In this document: positions 17,181 through 25,262 of the stretch, one piece after another
Layout of the letters: each line of letters opens with the position of its first letter
Position numbering within the stretch: position 1 is the stretch's first letter
DNA from: Negativicutes bacterium
GTDB lineage: Bacteria > Bacillota_C > Negativicutes > Sporomusales_B > JARLHX01
Length of the DNA stretch: 33,143 bases
Direction: 5' to 3'
NCBI GenBank assembly: GCA_031292015.1
Contig: JARLHY010000016.1
Coordinates: forward strand, 1-33,143
The notes under the pieces: generated by a model
The model's database searches: none
Told to the model about the DNA's origin: nothing
The model's input: the letters and a program-made list of their open reading frames with translations, nothing else
Program-made: the position numbers and the translations under genes

Positions 17181-19214
17181 TTAGATTCTGAATTTGGCCA
17201 CAGCGTCCTGCAGATCCTGCGCCAGTCTGGACAGAGCGTCACTGGAACCGCTGATTTCTTCCATCGAAGCCAGCTGTTCCTCGGTGGAGGCCGAAACGCT
17301 CTGGGCCTCGCCTGCCGATTTCTTGCTGAGGGCGTCGATCTTCCGGACCGAGCCCACGATCTGCTGGCTGCCGCTCGCCATTTGCTGAATAGCCGCCGAA
17401 ATATCCCTGACCTGACCGGATACCTGCGATACCAGTCCAACGATTTCGCGGAACGCCGCCCCGGCGCCGTTGACCACCTCGGCTCCGGTCTTCACTTCCC
17501 GGGTACCGTCATTCATCGCCACCACCGCCTGATCGGTGTCAACCTGGATTTCCCCGATCAGTTCGGCGATTTTCTTCGCCGCCTCCTGCGACTGCTCGGC
17601 GAGTTTGCGCACCTCCTCGGCAACGACGGCGAAACCTCGCCCCTGCTCGCCCGCCCGCGCCGCCTCGATGGCTGCATTCAGGGCCAGCAGATTTGTCTGC
17701 CCGGCAATGCCGGCGATGGTGTCGACGATCTGGCCGATCTCCTTGGAACGCTCGCCCAGCCTGGCCACAACCTTGGCCGAGGTGTTGACGGTGTTCTCGA
17801 TCTGGACCATCTGACTTACCGCTTTATCCACCGCCAGACCGCCGTCCTTGGCCCGCCCGGCCGCCTCGGCCGACTGCGCCGCCACCCCGTTGGTGTTGGC
17901 GGCAATCTGCTGAATGCCGGCTGACATCTGCTCCACGATCGAGACTGTTTCGTCGGCGGCAGCCAGCTGTTCGCTTGCTCCGCTGGCCACATCGGTTATC
18001 GATGAAGCCACCTGGTTGGCAGCCTGGGCCGACTGTTCGGCGCTGGCGGTGAGTTCCTCGCTGGAAGCCGCCACCTGTTCAGCCTGCGACTGCACCTTCA
18101 TCACCAGGCTCCGCACCTTGGTCCTCATCTCCCGGAAGCCCCGCGCCAGTTGGCCGATTTCATCTTCGGTGTGGATCGTGGCGTCCCGTTCCCGGAAATC
18201 CCCCTGCGCCAACAGGAGGCATTGGTCGCGGATGCTTCTGATTGGGCTGGCGATACGCCTGCTGATGATGACAACGAACGCCACCGCCAGGATGAAAAAT
18301 ACGACCGATATTGATAACATCGTCTTGCTCAGTGTCGCTGTTTCCCGGGTAACTTCAGCCTCCGGCGCCGTCACCAGCATCACCCAGCGCTGGCCGCCGG
18401 GAAGGTTGACAGGCGTAAACACCGCCATTTTGTCGATACCGTCGACGAAGTGGTACCTGCCTTCAACCTGCTTGCCTGTTTCAGCCGCCTGCTTGAACAG
18501 AGCGATCATGTGGTCGTCCAGTTCGGTTTCCTTCAGTTTCAGTTCCGGGTTGACTTTTTTCTCAGTGTAGCTGAATTTCCCGATCAGCTCCGGCATCTTG
18601 GGATGGGCCAGCACCATCCCGGAATCGTCGGCGACAGTGCCATAGCCGCTGTCTTTAAATTTCAGGTCCTTGATCAGGTCGGTCAGTTTATCCAAAGGAA
18701 ATGTCGAGGCAACAACGCCGGCCATCTGCCCGTTGACCATCACCGGGACGGCGAGCATAACCGCCGCCTTGCCGGTGGCTTTTGCGATCAACGGTTCGGA
18801 GATGTAGGTTTTTTTCGTTGCCACGACTTTTTGAAAGTATTCTCTGTCAGCGAAATTTCCGGTCGATCCGTCGGAGCGAAGAGTCGCTCCGTCCAGTGTC
18901 ATATAGTTCACGTTGTCGACATAGCCCATCCGCTTTTGCGCTTCGGCCAGCGTCGCTATAATCTGCGCCCGGTCACTGCCGGCCTGAATCGGCTGGGTGA
19001 CGGCTACGGCTTCCAGTTGCGCCAGCATAATCTCCATATCGGCGTGCACGCGGTTAGCGTAATCGGTCCCCATCGACATCGCCGTCTCGTTGACGCTTTT
19101 CCCCAGCGACTGCTGGGACAGATAATAGCTGATCCCTGACAGAACAGCGAACGACAGAATGAAAAAGGGTAACAGGATAAGAAGGAGCCTGGTCTGAATA
19201 CTGGTTATTCTCAT
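17181..19214 (-). CDS. methyl-accepting chemotaxis protein, dCache-type sensor
   Basis: A 677-aa transmembrane chemoreceptor that controls CheA kinase. TM1 spans about residues 9-32. The extracellular part (about 35-285) has double-Cache features (FADREYFQKVVATKKTYISEPLI, VMLAVPVMVNGQMAGVVAS, DSGMVLAHP), a fold that often binds small metabolites such as amino or carboxylic acids. TM2 lies at about 292-315 and is followed by a HAMP domain and a long coiled-coil signalling domain. The highly conserved kinase-contact tip reads IAGQTNLLALNAAIEAARAG. No C-terminal CheR-tethering pentapeptide is seen. GAGGG lies 7 nt before the ATG. It is a lone gene inserted between spoIIP and lepA, which are usually adjacent. 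The ligand is unknown. Confidence 0.95.
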   Translation of the reverse strand: MRITSIQTRLLLILLPFFILSFAVLSGISYYLSQQSLGKSVNETAMSMGTDYANRVHADMEIMLAQLEAVAVTQPIQAGSDRAQIIATLAEAQKRMGYVDNVNYMTLDGATLRSDGSTGNFADREYFQKVVATKKTYISEPLIAKATGKAAVMLAVPVMVNGQMAGVVASTFPLDKLTDLIKDLKFKDSGYGTVADDSGMVLAHPKMPELIGKFSYTEKKVNPELKLKETELDDHMIALFKQAAETGKQVEGRYHFVDGIDKMAVFTPVNLPGGQRWVMLVTAPEAEVTRETATLSKTMLSISVVFFILAVAFVVIISRRIASPIRSIRDQCLLLAQGDFRERDATIHTEDEIGQLARGFREMRTKVRSLVMKVQSQAEQVAASSEELTASAEQSAQAANQVASSITDVASGASEQLAAADETVSIVEQMSAGIQQIAANTNGVAAQSAEAAGRAKDGGLAVDKAVSQMVQIENTVNTSAKVVARLGERSKEIGQIVDTIAGIAGQTNLLALNAAIEAARAGEQGRGFAVVAEEVRKLAEQSQEAAKKIAELIGEIQVDTDQAVVAMNDGTREVKTGAEVVNGAGAAFREIVGLVSQVSGQVRDISAAIQQMASGSQQIVGSVRKIDALSKKSAGEAQSVSASTEEQLASMEEISGSSDALSRLAQDLQDAVAKFRI

Positions 19215-19653
19215 AAATTTTCCCTCGCTTTTTTCGTTGATTTCAGTGGTGATTACTGGCTATGCTGCGGTGATCAGTCAATGAATGTCAATATCCTCCC
19301 TCTGGTCTTGATTCGCATCTTTGATCTGCCGGGGCGGAGCCGCTGCGGCAATATTCGACACCAATTATAATTACTGGTTCTATTTTATAAGAAGAGATAA
19401 CGGTTATACATCCATCAAAAGTCCTAGAACAAAAAAATTATTAAAAAAACAGCATTCTTTTTTCCTTTAAAATCGAAGATCCGGAGCAAGCCCGCTCTCA
19501 AAATCGAGAAAAAAGTCTAACTCTGCAAAAAAATACAATTTTTATTGATTACGACAAAAAATCCCAAATTCCTCCCTATATTTCTCTTTTTTCCCTCAGC
19601 TTTGTCCTTCCGTGTCATTTAGCGAAACAGCACCGACACGGTTTACCCCAAAT
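19215..19653. other. intergenic region upstream of the chemoreceptor, no gene seen
   Basis: This AT-rich stretch holds no convincing coding frame. On the minus strand a TATAAT lies around 19366-19371, but its -35 is weak. No clear sigma-D (flagellar/chemotaxis) promoter was found. Otherwise I see nothing in it. Confidence 0.5.
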
Positions 19654-19700
19654 AAAAACAGGCCTGATCTCGAATTCGTTTCAAGATCAGGCCTGTTTTT
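19654..19700. terminator. bidirectional intrinsic terminator
   Basis: A perfect 17-bp stem: AAAAACAGGCCTGATCT (19654-19670) and AGATCAGGCCTGTTTTT (19684-19700), with a 13-nt loop. T-runs occur on both strands. In context it ends the minus-strand gene 19722-20219. Confidence 0.92.
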
Positions 19701-19721
19701 TATTCCCGTGGACAATTTGCT

Positions 19722-20219
19722 TTACGGACTTCCGCGCGGGCCGACCTGCACAAGAAAGCTTTTGCCTTTTTTCTTGATCGAGTCTACCATGTCCCTTATC
19801 AGCGGCCTCAGTTGCTCCAGGTACCGATCCAAAGCCTGCCTGGTTTTCAGCGCCTCACTGACGAACTGCTGGCGCCAGAGGACCAGCCAATACTCGGCTT
19901 GTCCCAGGTCGGCGTATAGCGCGGTGGGTACTGTCAGCCGTTTTCCGCCGGCGGTCACAGTGAGCGAATTGTTGGTGCTGCTCAGACCGGCGATAGGGTA
20001 GAGGGCCCGGAGGGTGTAACTGTTCCCCAGAACATACGCTGCATAAACACCGACAGCCTCGTCGCGCCGGATGTTTAACGCCTGGGCGAATTCCTGGCGC
20101 TCAGTCAGGTTGTTCAGCTGATTTTCGGTCACAGCAACGCCAAGAATAATAACCACCAGCAGCGCGGCCAGCCCGCGGGCCAGTACCACGGCATCCGCCG
20201 ACGCCAGACGCAGCAGCAT
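19722..20219 (-). CDS. hypothetical single-span membrane protein
   Basis: A 165-aa protein I do not recognise. Residues about 8-31 (ADAVVLARGLAALLVVIILGVAV) form one membrane span or uncleaved signal anchor. The remaining ~130 residues are probably extracytoplasmic and largely helical, with TERQEFAQALNIRRDEAV and LYADLGQAEYWLVLWRQQF. The ATG at 20219 is chosen because a very G-rich ribosome-binding site (GGGAGGGGGGTGGAGGG) directly precedes it; the longer frame would need a TTG at 20252 inside that region. It ends at a strong terminator and lies next to spoIIP. That context hints at, but does not show, a sporulation or envelope role. Confidence 0.75.
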   Translation of the reverse strand: MLLRLASADAVVLARGLAALLVVIILGVAVTENQLNNLTERQEFAQALNIRRDEAVGVYAAYVLGNSYTLRALYPIAGLSSTNNSLTVTAGGKRLTVPTALYADLGQAEYWLVLWRQQFVSEALKTRQALDRYLEQLRPLIRDMVDSIKKKGKSFLVQVGPRGSP

Positions 20220-20289
20220 CCCTCCACCCCCCTCCCATACATTATCTGCCAAAACTGCAAGTTTAATGCGCCCGGCCAGCCGTACAAAA

Positions 20290-20305
20290 AAGGGCTATTG
20301 CCCTT
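20290..20305 (-). terminator. intrinsic terminator downstream of spoIIP and repeat copy A
   Basis: Minus strand: AAGGGC-AATA-GCCCTT followed by a run of six T. It lies 45 nt past the repeat element, so the element is probably transcribed as 3' UTR of spoIIP. Confidence 0.75.
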
Positions 20306-20350
20306 GTGACTGAATCGATATCAAATTATTTATATTTTCCCTAATAGATA

Positions 20351-20579
20351 GGCTGTTCAAAAAGGCCGAGATGCTAGGAACGGCGAGGAAGCGCTCGACG
20401 ACGGCCTTGGATGGCCTAGTCCCGAGTGCGCCATGGATGGCGATACGCTCGGAGCGACAGTACACGGTGGTACGGCGAGAGCGCTCCCGGAGTCGTAAGT
20501 GCACAGAACTGCGCTTCAGCGTCTAGAGATGTGGCCTGCCCCTTGCGGGTACGACGCAGATTGGCCTTTTTCAACAGCC
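20351..20579 (-). repeat. dispersed repeat element with terminal inverted repeats, copy A (3' UTR of spoIIP)
   Basis: A 229-bp element bounded by GGCTGTTCAAAAAGGCC and GGCCTTTTTCAACAGCC, which are 17-nt inverted repeats with a single mismatch. It starts exactly 4 nt after the spoIIP stop and is related to copy B at 29639-29882. In gene orientation the first ~45 nt, which include the GNRA-type hairpin CCC-GCAA-GGG, are nearly identical between copies. CTCCGGGAGCGC, GTACTGTC and GCGCTTCCTCGC recur further in. Short open frames inside it look spurious. Confidence 0.88.
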
Positions 20580-20583
20580 TGCG

Positions 20584-21636
20584 CTACGACTCGGCGAGGA
20601 TTTCTGCCAGTATATCCCCCAACAGCTCGATACTGGCGATAACCTCCTCCTTGCTGTTCTCCTGGCACCCCACCTCCAGCAGCAGGGCTCTGGGATGCAA
20701 ATGCTGGTTATAACGCCATTCCACAAGTTGGATTCCTCGCGACAGACCCGGGTAGTACTGGTTCAACTTCGCGTCAACCAGCTTGGCAAAAGCATGATTT
20801 TGCTGCCAGTGCGGCTGAACCAGATCCGGCTGGCCCATCCCGACCACCATAGTAATCTTGGCCATTGGAACGCCGTTGATCACGGCCGTCGCATTCTCCC
20901 GCTTATCGGCGTCGCGGTGGATATCCAGCAACATCTGAATGGAAGGATTCTCCTCCAGCATTTTTCTGGCGGTCACTTCCGAAGGGCCGTAAGCTTTCAT
21001 AAAACTGGGATAGTCGTGGATATTTTTGCTCTGCACGGCGGTGATGCCATGCTGGGCCAACCTTTTCACCAAAGCCTCCCCGACATCGACAATATCGCCG
21101 CGCTGTCCCCCGGGCTTGTGAGCTACCCCCGAGGAGGGAATAAACGATTCCGCAGTGTGGGTATGATAAATTCCGACAAGCGGTTTGCCTGAAGGAGTAA
21201 TCGTCTTCCACTCAAATTTGGGGAAGTTCGGCAGGCTCATCGCGTTCACCGTCGGTGAACCGTTCTCAAACAGGGCCACAAAAGGTATTTCCACCCTGAA
21301 GAACGACCGCATGTCCTTAACATCGACACCGGTAAAAAAGAGGACCGCGCTACGCATCACCGACTGGGCGGTAACTTCCGGCCGCACCTTCACCGCCGCC
21401 GGCGTTTCGGTGGCGGTGACAAATCCGGGAATCCCGGCTGACAGCACGTCGCGCCAGCGGGGCAAAAACCGCCGGCCCTGCACCTCCTCCAGGGAAAATG
21501 CCGTAGACGCCGGCACAGCCTGTTCGCTTGCCCCAAAATACAGCCCGCAGCCAACTACCGCCATAACCGCCAATATTGCCGCAGTCAGCCACCATTTCTT
21601 TCTCGAGCTTTGCTTCCGCTGCTGTCTTGTGACCAT
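20584..21636 (-). CDS. spoIIP: stage II sporulation protein P
   Basis: A 350-aa membrane-anchored peptidoglycan amidase/endopeptidase that works with SpoIID and SpoIIM in septal thinning and engulfment. A basic N-terminus and one membrane span (about residues 16-35) lead to the catalytic domain. LVGIYHTHTAESFIPSSG, MLLDIHRDA and LLLEVGCQEN contain the family's conserved His and Glu residues for zinc binding and catalysis. The ATG at 21636 is chosen because AGGAGG lies 5 nt upstream; the ATG at 21651 would place that box inside the gene. The gene follows gpr in the conserved gpr-spoIIP order and ends against repeat copy A. Confidence 0.96.
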   Translation of the reverse strand: MVTRQQRKQSSRKKWWLTAAILAVMAVVGCGLYFGASEQAVPASTAFSLEEVQGRRFLPRWRDVLSAGIPGFVTATETPAAVKVRPEVTAQSVMRSAVLFFTGVDVKDMRSFFRVEIPFVALFENGSPTVNAMSLPNFPKFEWKTITPSGKPLVGIYHTHTAESFIPSSGVAHKPGGQRGDIVDVGEALVKRLAQHGITAVQSKNIHDYPSFMKAYGPSEVTARKMLEENPSIQMLLDIHRDADKRENATAVINGVPMAKITMVVGMGQPDLVQPHWQQNHAFAKLVDAKLNQYYPGLSRGIQLVEWRYNQHLHPRALLLEVGCQENSKEEVIASIELLGDILAEILAES

Positions 21637-21746
21637 TGCCGCCTCCTGCATTTTTGTTTACATACAATGTATATGCTTGGCGGCAAAACGATATTACAGA
21701 CCGGCGGCTTACGTTCAAACAGCCGCTGTAAGCGGCTGTTGACTGG

Positions 21747-22718
21747 TCAGTGCAGATACATGTGGATATTTTCGTAATCAATATTGGGGTGCATGGCCTG
21801 ATTGATGCCTCCGGCCACCACATAGGCGATGTCTTCAATCAGCCGGTCCACTTCCTTGGGGGTGACCATCAGATCCCCCAGCGCCTCAGGCAGAACCTGA
21901 TTGACAATCACGCGCCGGTCCGCGTCGGATAGGCTTTCCATGCTCTTGAAATATCTGGAGAAGGCCGCCTGATTCTGCATGGTATTGATGGTGTCCATGG
22001 CGATCGTCGAAGCATGGACAACCGTCGGCACACCGATGGCGATCACCGGTACCCCGAGGGATTGACGGGTCAGGCCAAAGCGCTTGTTACCGACACCCGA
22101 GCCGGGATTGATGCCGGTGTCGGCAATCTGAACCGTGGTGATCACCCGCTGGCTGGACGCCGCCGCCAGAGCATCAATGGCAATAACCAGATTCGGCTTG
22201 ATTTTGCTGACTATCCCGGCGACAATTTCCGCTGTTTCCATGCCGGTAATCCCCAGAACACCGGGAGCAATGGCGCATACCGACCGTACGCCGCCCTTGA
22301 GTTCGGGTGTCAGCATTTCCTGCAAGTGTCTTGTTACAACGATTTTATCCACCGCCCGCGGCCCCAGAGCGTCAGGCGTGATATTCCAGTTACCCAGCCC
22401 CACAACAAGAATGGTGGCGTTTCGGGCCAGATCGACGAGCCTGACCAGTTCGTCGGCCAGCATCTTCATTACCTTTTCCTCTAGCGGCGTGTTTTTGTAG
22501 CGTAGTCCCCGGGCTTCGACGGTGACATACCGTCCCTGCAGTTTGCCCATCATCCGCTCCGCTTCAGGAGACGTGATATTAACCCGGGTAACAAGTATGT
22601 CGTCATTCTCGGCGGTTTCCACCACTACGCCGGGAATGTCCTCGCGGACGCCTCTGGTCAGCGCCTCTCTCGCTTCCAGCGCCAGATCGGTGCGTGGCGT
22701 TTCGGAAAAATCGCTCAC
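21747..22718 (-). CDS. gpr: germination protease GPR
   Basis: A 323-aa spore protease that degrades small acid-soluble proteins at germination. It is made as a zymogen in the forespore and self-processed. Conserved features include the N-terminal RTDLALEAREALT, GLGNWNITPDALGPRAVDKIVVTRHL, GVLGITGMETAEIVAGI, IAIDALAA and the C-terminal NQAMHPNIDYENIHMYLH. Start: GTG at 22718 with GGAG about 8 nt upstream. A sigma-F/G-like promoter lies at 22761-22790, matching the forespore control known in Bacillus. It diverges from rpsT. Its presence shows that the organism can form endospores. Confidence 0.97.
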   Translation of the reverse strand: MSDFSETPRTDLALEAREALTRGVREDIPGVVVETAENDDILVTRVNITSPEAERMMGKLQGRYVTVEARGLRYKNTPLEEKVMKMLADELVRLVDLARNATILVVGLGNWNITPDALGPRAVDKIVVTRHLQEMLTPELKGGVRSVCAIAPGVLGITGMETAEIVAGIVSKIKPNLVIAIDALAAASSQRVITTVQIADTGINPGSGVGNKRFGLTRQSLGVPVIAIGVPTVVHASTIAMDTINTMQNQAAFSRYFKSMESLSDADRRVIVNQVLPEALGDLMVTPKEVDRLIEDIAYVVAGGINQAMHPNIDYENIHMYLH

Positions 22719-22760
22719 TTACTCTCACTCCTATCGCTTCTTTTAACCTTCCGTCCAACC

Positions 22761-22790
22761 TATCTTAACCGTACTTTTTTGCCGCTATGC
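22761..22790 (-). promoter_or_regulatory. putative forespore (sigma-F/G type) promoter of gpr
   Basis: Minus strand: GCATA (22790-22786), 15-nt spacer, GGTTAAGATA (22770-22761). This compares with the sigma-F pattern GYWTA-N15-GGNNANANTR with one mismatch, about 43 nt before the gpr start. Confidence 0.55.
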
Positions 22791-22808
22791 AGCCCTGGCA
22801 ATTGTTGC

Positions 22809-22837
22809 TTGCATTTTAAAAGCTGACATGCTAAAAT
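22809..22837 (+). promoter_or_regulatory. sigma-A promoter of rpsT
   Basis: TTGCAT (22809-22814), 17-nt spacer, TAAAAT (22832-22837), 34 nt before the rpsT start codon. Confidence 0.8.
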
Positions 22838-22871
22838 TATTCAGGTAACACGGTCGAAGGAGGTGAATCAC

Positions 22872-23141
22872 TTGCCAAATATTAAATCCTCGGAACGCAG
22901 CGTAAAAACTGATGCTGACAGGCGCGCCCAGAACTTCGCTACCCGCTCGGCAGTTAAAACCGCAACCCGCAAAGTGGTCGACACGGTTGAAGCCGGGAAA
23001 GCGGACGAAGCGAAAGCCCTCCTGACCAAAGCCAGCAGCGTTATTGACAAAGCAGTCGCCAAAGGCGTTATCCATAAAAATGCCGCGGCTCGGAAAAAAT
23101 CCCGTCTGGCCCGCAAAGCCAATGCCCTGGCCACGAAATAA
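22872..23141 (+). CDS. rpsT: 30S ribosomal protein bS20
   Basis: An 89-aa basic protein that binds 16S rRNA early in 30S assembly. The sequence PNIKSSERSVKTDADRRAQNFATRSAVKT is a typical bS20 start. It begins at a TTG, since AAGGAGGTG lies 6 nt before it; the GTG at 22863 overlaps the Shine-Dalgarno sequence and is unlikely. E. coli rpsT also uses UUG, linked there to autoregulation; whether that applies here is unknown. It is the only plus-strand protein gene in the gpr-holA interval and has its own promoter and terminator. Confidence 0.96.
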   Translation: MPNIKSSERSVKTDADRRAQNFATRSAVKTATRKVVDTVEAGKADEAKALLTKASSVIDKAVAKGVIHKNAAARKKSRLARKANALATK

Positions 23142-23146
23142 GCAAA

Positions 23147-23176
23147 AAAACCTGCCCAATCTTTTGGGCAGGTTTT
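23147..23176 (+). terminator. intrinsic terminator after rpsT
   Basis: AAAACCTGCCCAA (23147-23159) pairs perfectly with TTGGGCAGGTTTT (23164-23176). A T-run follows on both strands, so it may also serve holA on the opposite strand. Confidence 0.92.
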
Positions 23177-23215
23177 CAGTTTGTTTGGAAAGTTAGTTCA
23201 AAAAGCCTATTTTCA

Positions 23216-24250
23216 CTAGCGGCACATTTCGATGATAATCCGCTCCAGCACGAACTTGTCGGTCCGGCCAGACTTCAGTTCCCAGTCGGCCTCGGCCAGC
23301 GCCTTGACCGTCTCCTTCAATTTTGCCAGCGTAAAAGCGCGGCTTTGTCGAACCAGTTTCTCGCCGACAAACGGAGGCACCCCCATCTGTTCAGCCACCT
23401 GACCGGGCCCGAGTCCCCTGCCAGCCAGTTCCCGGCTTCGCCACAGCAGCCTTACCTGCCTGGCCAGCAGCGCCAGCAGCCTTATGGCGTTCTCGCCGGC
23501 CGCCAGCTGTTCATCCAGCAGTTTCAGGGCTTTGCCAGTCTGTTTCTGGCTGAGCGCCTCGATCATCGCGAACACCGATACTTCAGGCACGGCGGACATA
23601 ATTTCTGTCAGCTCCTGCCGGCTGATGGTTGTCCCCTTGGCATAAAGCACCAGTTTCTCCATCTCCCGGTCGAGAAAACCGAGCGAAATCTGCGGCATAA
23701 GGCTGACCGCGGCCAGCAGATATTCAAGGGCATCCGGCGCCATCTTCCGGTCGAGTTCCACCAGTCGGGCCGTCACCCACGGCCGGACATCCTTGGACTT
23801 GAGCGCCCCCAACTCAACCACCGCGCCGCTGTGTTCCACTGCCTTGTAAATTTTTCGCCGTTTGTCGGCCTTATCGGCGGTCATAAATATCAGACGGGTA
23901 TATTCCGGTATATCCGTCAAGAGCCTGAGCAGCCGTTCATCCACCTGTTCCGGGGCGTCTTCACCGGCGGCTCCCGTTTTTCGGCCGGACCGGAACAGCT
24001 GTGTTCCCCGGATAACAATAACGTTTTTTCCGCCCATAAACGGCACTGTCTCGATCAGAGTAGCCAGCTCCGCGGCGGAAGGATCGCGGTCAAATACCGC
24101 CAGGCTCATATCCCGCTCTTCCGGCGGCAGCAGAGCCTCCACCAAAGCCTTTTCCACCTGCCTCGCCAAGAAGACTTCCTCGCCTGAGAGCAGATAAACA
24201 GGGTGGATGCGGCCTTTTTTTATTTCTGCCATAACCTGTGTGTAGTCCAT
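23216..24250 (-). CDS. holA: DNA polymerase III delta subunit
   Basis: A 344-aa clamp-loader subunit that opens the beta clamp. The start MDYTQVMAEIKKGRIHPVYLLSGEEVFLARQ, the FMGGKNVIVIRG and LIFMTADKADKRRKIYKA segments, and the C-terminal helical domain (LARQVRLLWRSRELAGRG) match HolA. The frame stays open upstream to 24406, but GGAGG lies 5 nt before the ATG at 24250 and that start gives the usual length. It is convergent with rpsT. Its usual upstream neighbour comEC is separated here by an inserted block of lipoprotein, rnpB, tRNA and Gly-rich genes. Confidence 0.95.
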   Translation of the reverse strand: MDYTQVMAEIKKGRIHPVYLLSGEEVFLARQVEKALVEALLPPEERDMSLAVFDRDPSAAELATLIETVPFMGGKNVIVIRGTQLFRSGRKTGAAGEDAPEQVDERLLRLLTDIPEYTRLIFMTADKADKRRKIYKAVEHSGAVVELGALKSKDVRPWVTARLVELDRKMAPDALEYLLAAVSLMPQISLGFLDREMEKLVLYAKGTTISRQELTEIMSAVPEVSVFAMIEALSQKQTGKALKLLDEQLAAGENAIRLLALLARQVRLLWRSRELAGRGLGPGQVAEQMGVPPFVGEKLVRQSRAFTLAKLKETVKALAEADWELKSGRTDKFVLERIIIEMCR

Positions 24251-24606
24251 AGTGGCCTCCGAATCAATCTGGGTTATAAAAAGCGACCTATAATTAATGG
24301 AATATACTCCTTCGTCAGGGTACTTTCCTTTTTTTACGGATAGGATTTCCTTCATCTCATTATCAACAATCTTCTTTTTCCCTGCAGCGGTTTCGGCAAG
24401 CTCCAAAACGTCGAATTTCTGACATTATTTTTCTGTTGCGGAAATATACGCCAAAGCTATGAATTTACTGGATCTTCTTCCATAATACTCCACAATATGT
24501 TTTGCCAGTGTCAATTTTCCGACATAAATAATTACCGGCTATCCAGTTGCCAACGGCAGCAGATAAAACCGGTTCGCCCGGAATCGCGGATTGGTTTGGA
24601 AGTCCG
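24251..24606 (-). other. intergenic region upstream of holA
   Basis: No separate gene is supported. The holA frame is open through the first 156 nt (to 24406), but that extension has no good ribosome-binding site and does not look like HolA. A TTGACA occurs on the minus strand at 24514-24509 without a well-spaced -10. Another minus-strand frame (24465-24914) only shadows the lipoprotein gene. Confidence 0.4.
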
Positions 24607-25050
24607 TTAAAAAGAGTGCTCCACCGTTCGATACCACTGGCTGTCAATCCTGGTCCACTTCTCCATCCGTTTAGCCGGACCATTCCTGCGGGAAACCGCC
24701 ACCTGCACCAGCGCGGACCGTCCGTCTTCCTCCACTGCAATACTTTCGATATCGATATAATTCTGCTGGCGGTACTTCTGGGCCCGCAGGTTTCTGAGCA
24801 GCCACTCGTTCTGCAGATAAACAGCCTGATATCTGGCTTCGTGCCGATCCATAGGATCCAGATATTCAACAAGGTACGTGGCATATTCGTTTTCCGCCGC
24901 CTTTCGCGGGTCATTGATATTTAAGAGGAAAGTATGATATTCGTTAACTCTGTTCGTCAGCCGCTCCTGATTTTCTGCTGCCGACAGTCCGCAACCCCAA
25001 ACGAAAACAGCTATGATGACAGCCAGGCTAACCAAAACGACTCTCTTCAT
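24607..25050 (-). CDS. hypothetical lipoprotein
   Basis: A 147-aa secreted protein I do not recognise. It has a classic lipoprotein signal: MKRVV, a hydrophobic core and lipobox VWGC with Cys20 as the lipidation site. The mature part is charged, with helical repeats of Glu/Arg/Asn and two stretches that look like a small beta-sheet domain at the end (NYIDIESIAVEEDGRSALVQVAV, KWTRIDSQWYRTVE), similar in style to NTF2-like or DUF4878-like lipoproteins; that resemblance is a guess. A GGGGGG box lies upstream of the ATG at 25050. The ATG at 25071 is less likely. It sits between holA and the divergent rnpB. Confidence 0.8.
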   Translation of the reverse strand: MKRVVLVSLAVIIAVFVWGCGLSAAENQERLTNRVNEYHTFLLNINDPRKAAENEYATYLVEYLDPMDRHEARYQAVYLQNEWLLRNLRAQKYRQQNYIDIESIAVEEDGRSALVQVAVSRRNGPAKRMEKWTRIDSQWYRTVEHSF

Positions 25051-25211
25051 GTCCGTTAACCCCCCATTCACCCGGTTGCGTATCCAATTATTTCAATATT
25101 TCGATAAATTCGCTCCGATTTCCTTGTACTATTTTATGCAAATTTTCGCTGTGCCGTTCCCCCAAAACAGGCCGGTTCTTTTCCTTTGACTTTACTGGCT
25201 ATAACTACCTG

Positions 25212-25240
25212 TTGCAATCCGGCCTTTAATCCACTATAAT
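25212..25240 (+). promoter_or_regulatory. sigma-A promoter of rnpB
   Basis: TTGCAA (25212-25217), 17-nt spacer, perfect TATAAT (25235-25240). The predicted start near 25247 lies about 15 nt before the P1 stem of RNase P RNA. Confidence 0.85.
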
Positions 25241-25262
25241 ATGAACTCCGATGCCAACACAG

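Noticed and set aside
19215..19653. A sigma-D flagellar promoter for the chemoreceptor
   Set aside because: I could not find TAAA with a properly spaced GCCGATAA-like -10 on the minus strand.
24250..24406. A 52-residue N-terminal extension of HolA
   Set aside because: The start at 24250 has a good ribosome-binding site and gives normal family length; the extension has neither family similarity nor a supported start.
24465..24914. 149-codon frame on the minus strand
   Set aside because: It mostly overlaps the lipoprotein gene in another frame. The lipoprotein frame has a signal peptide, lipobox and ribosome-binding site.
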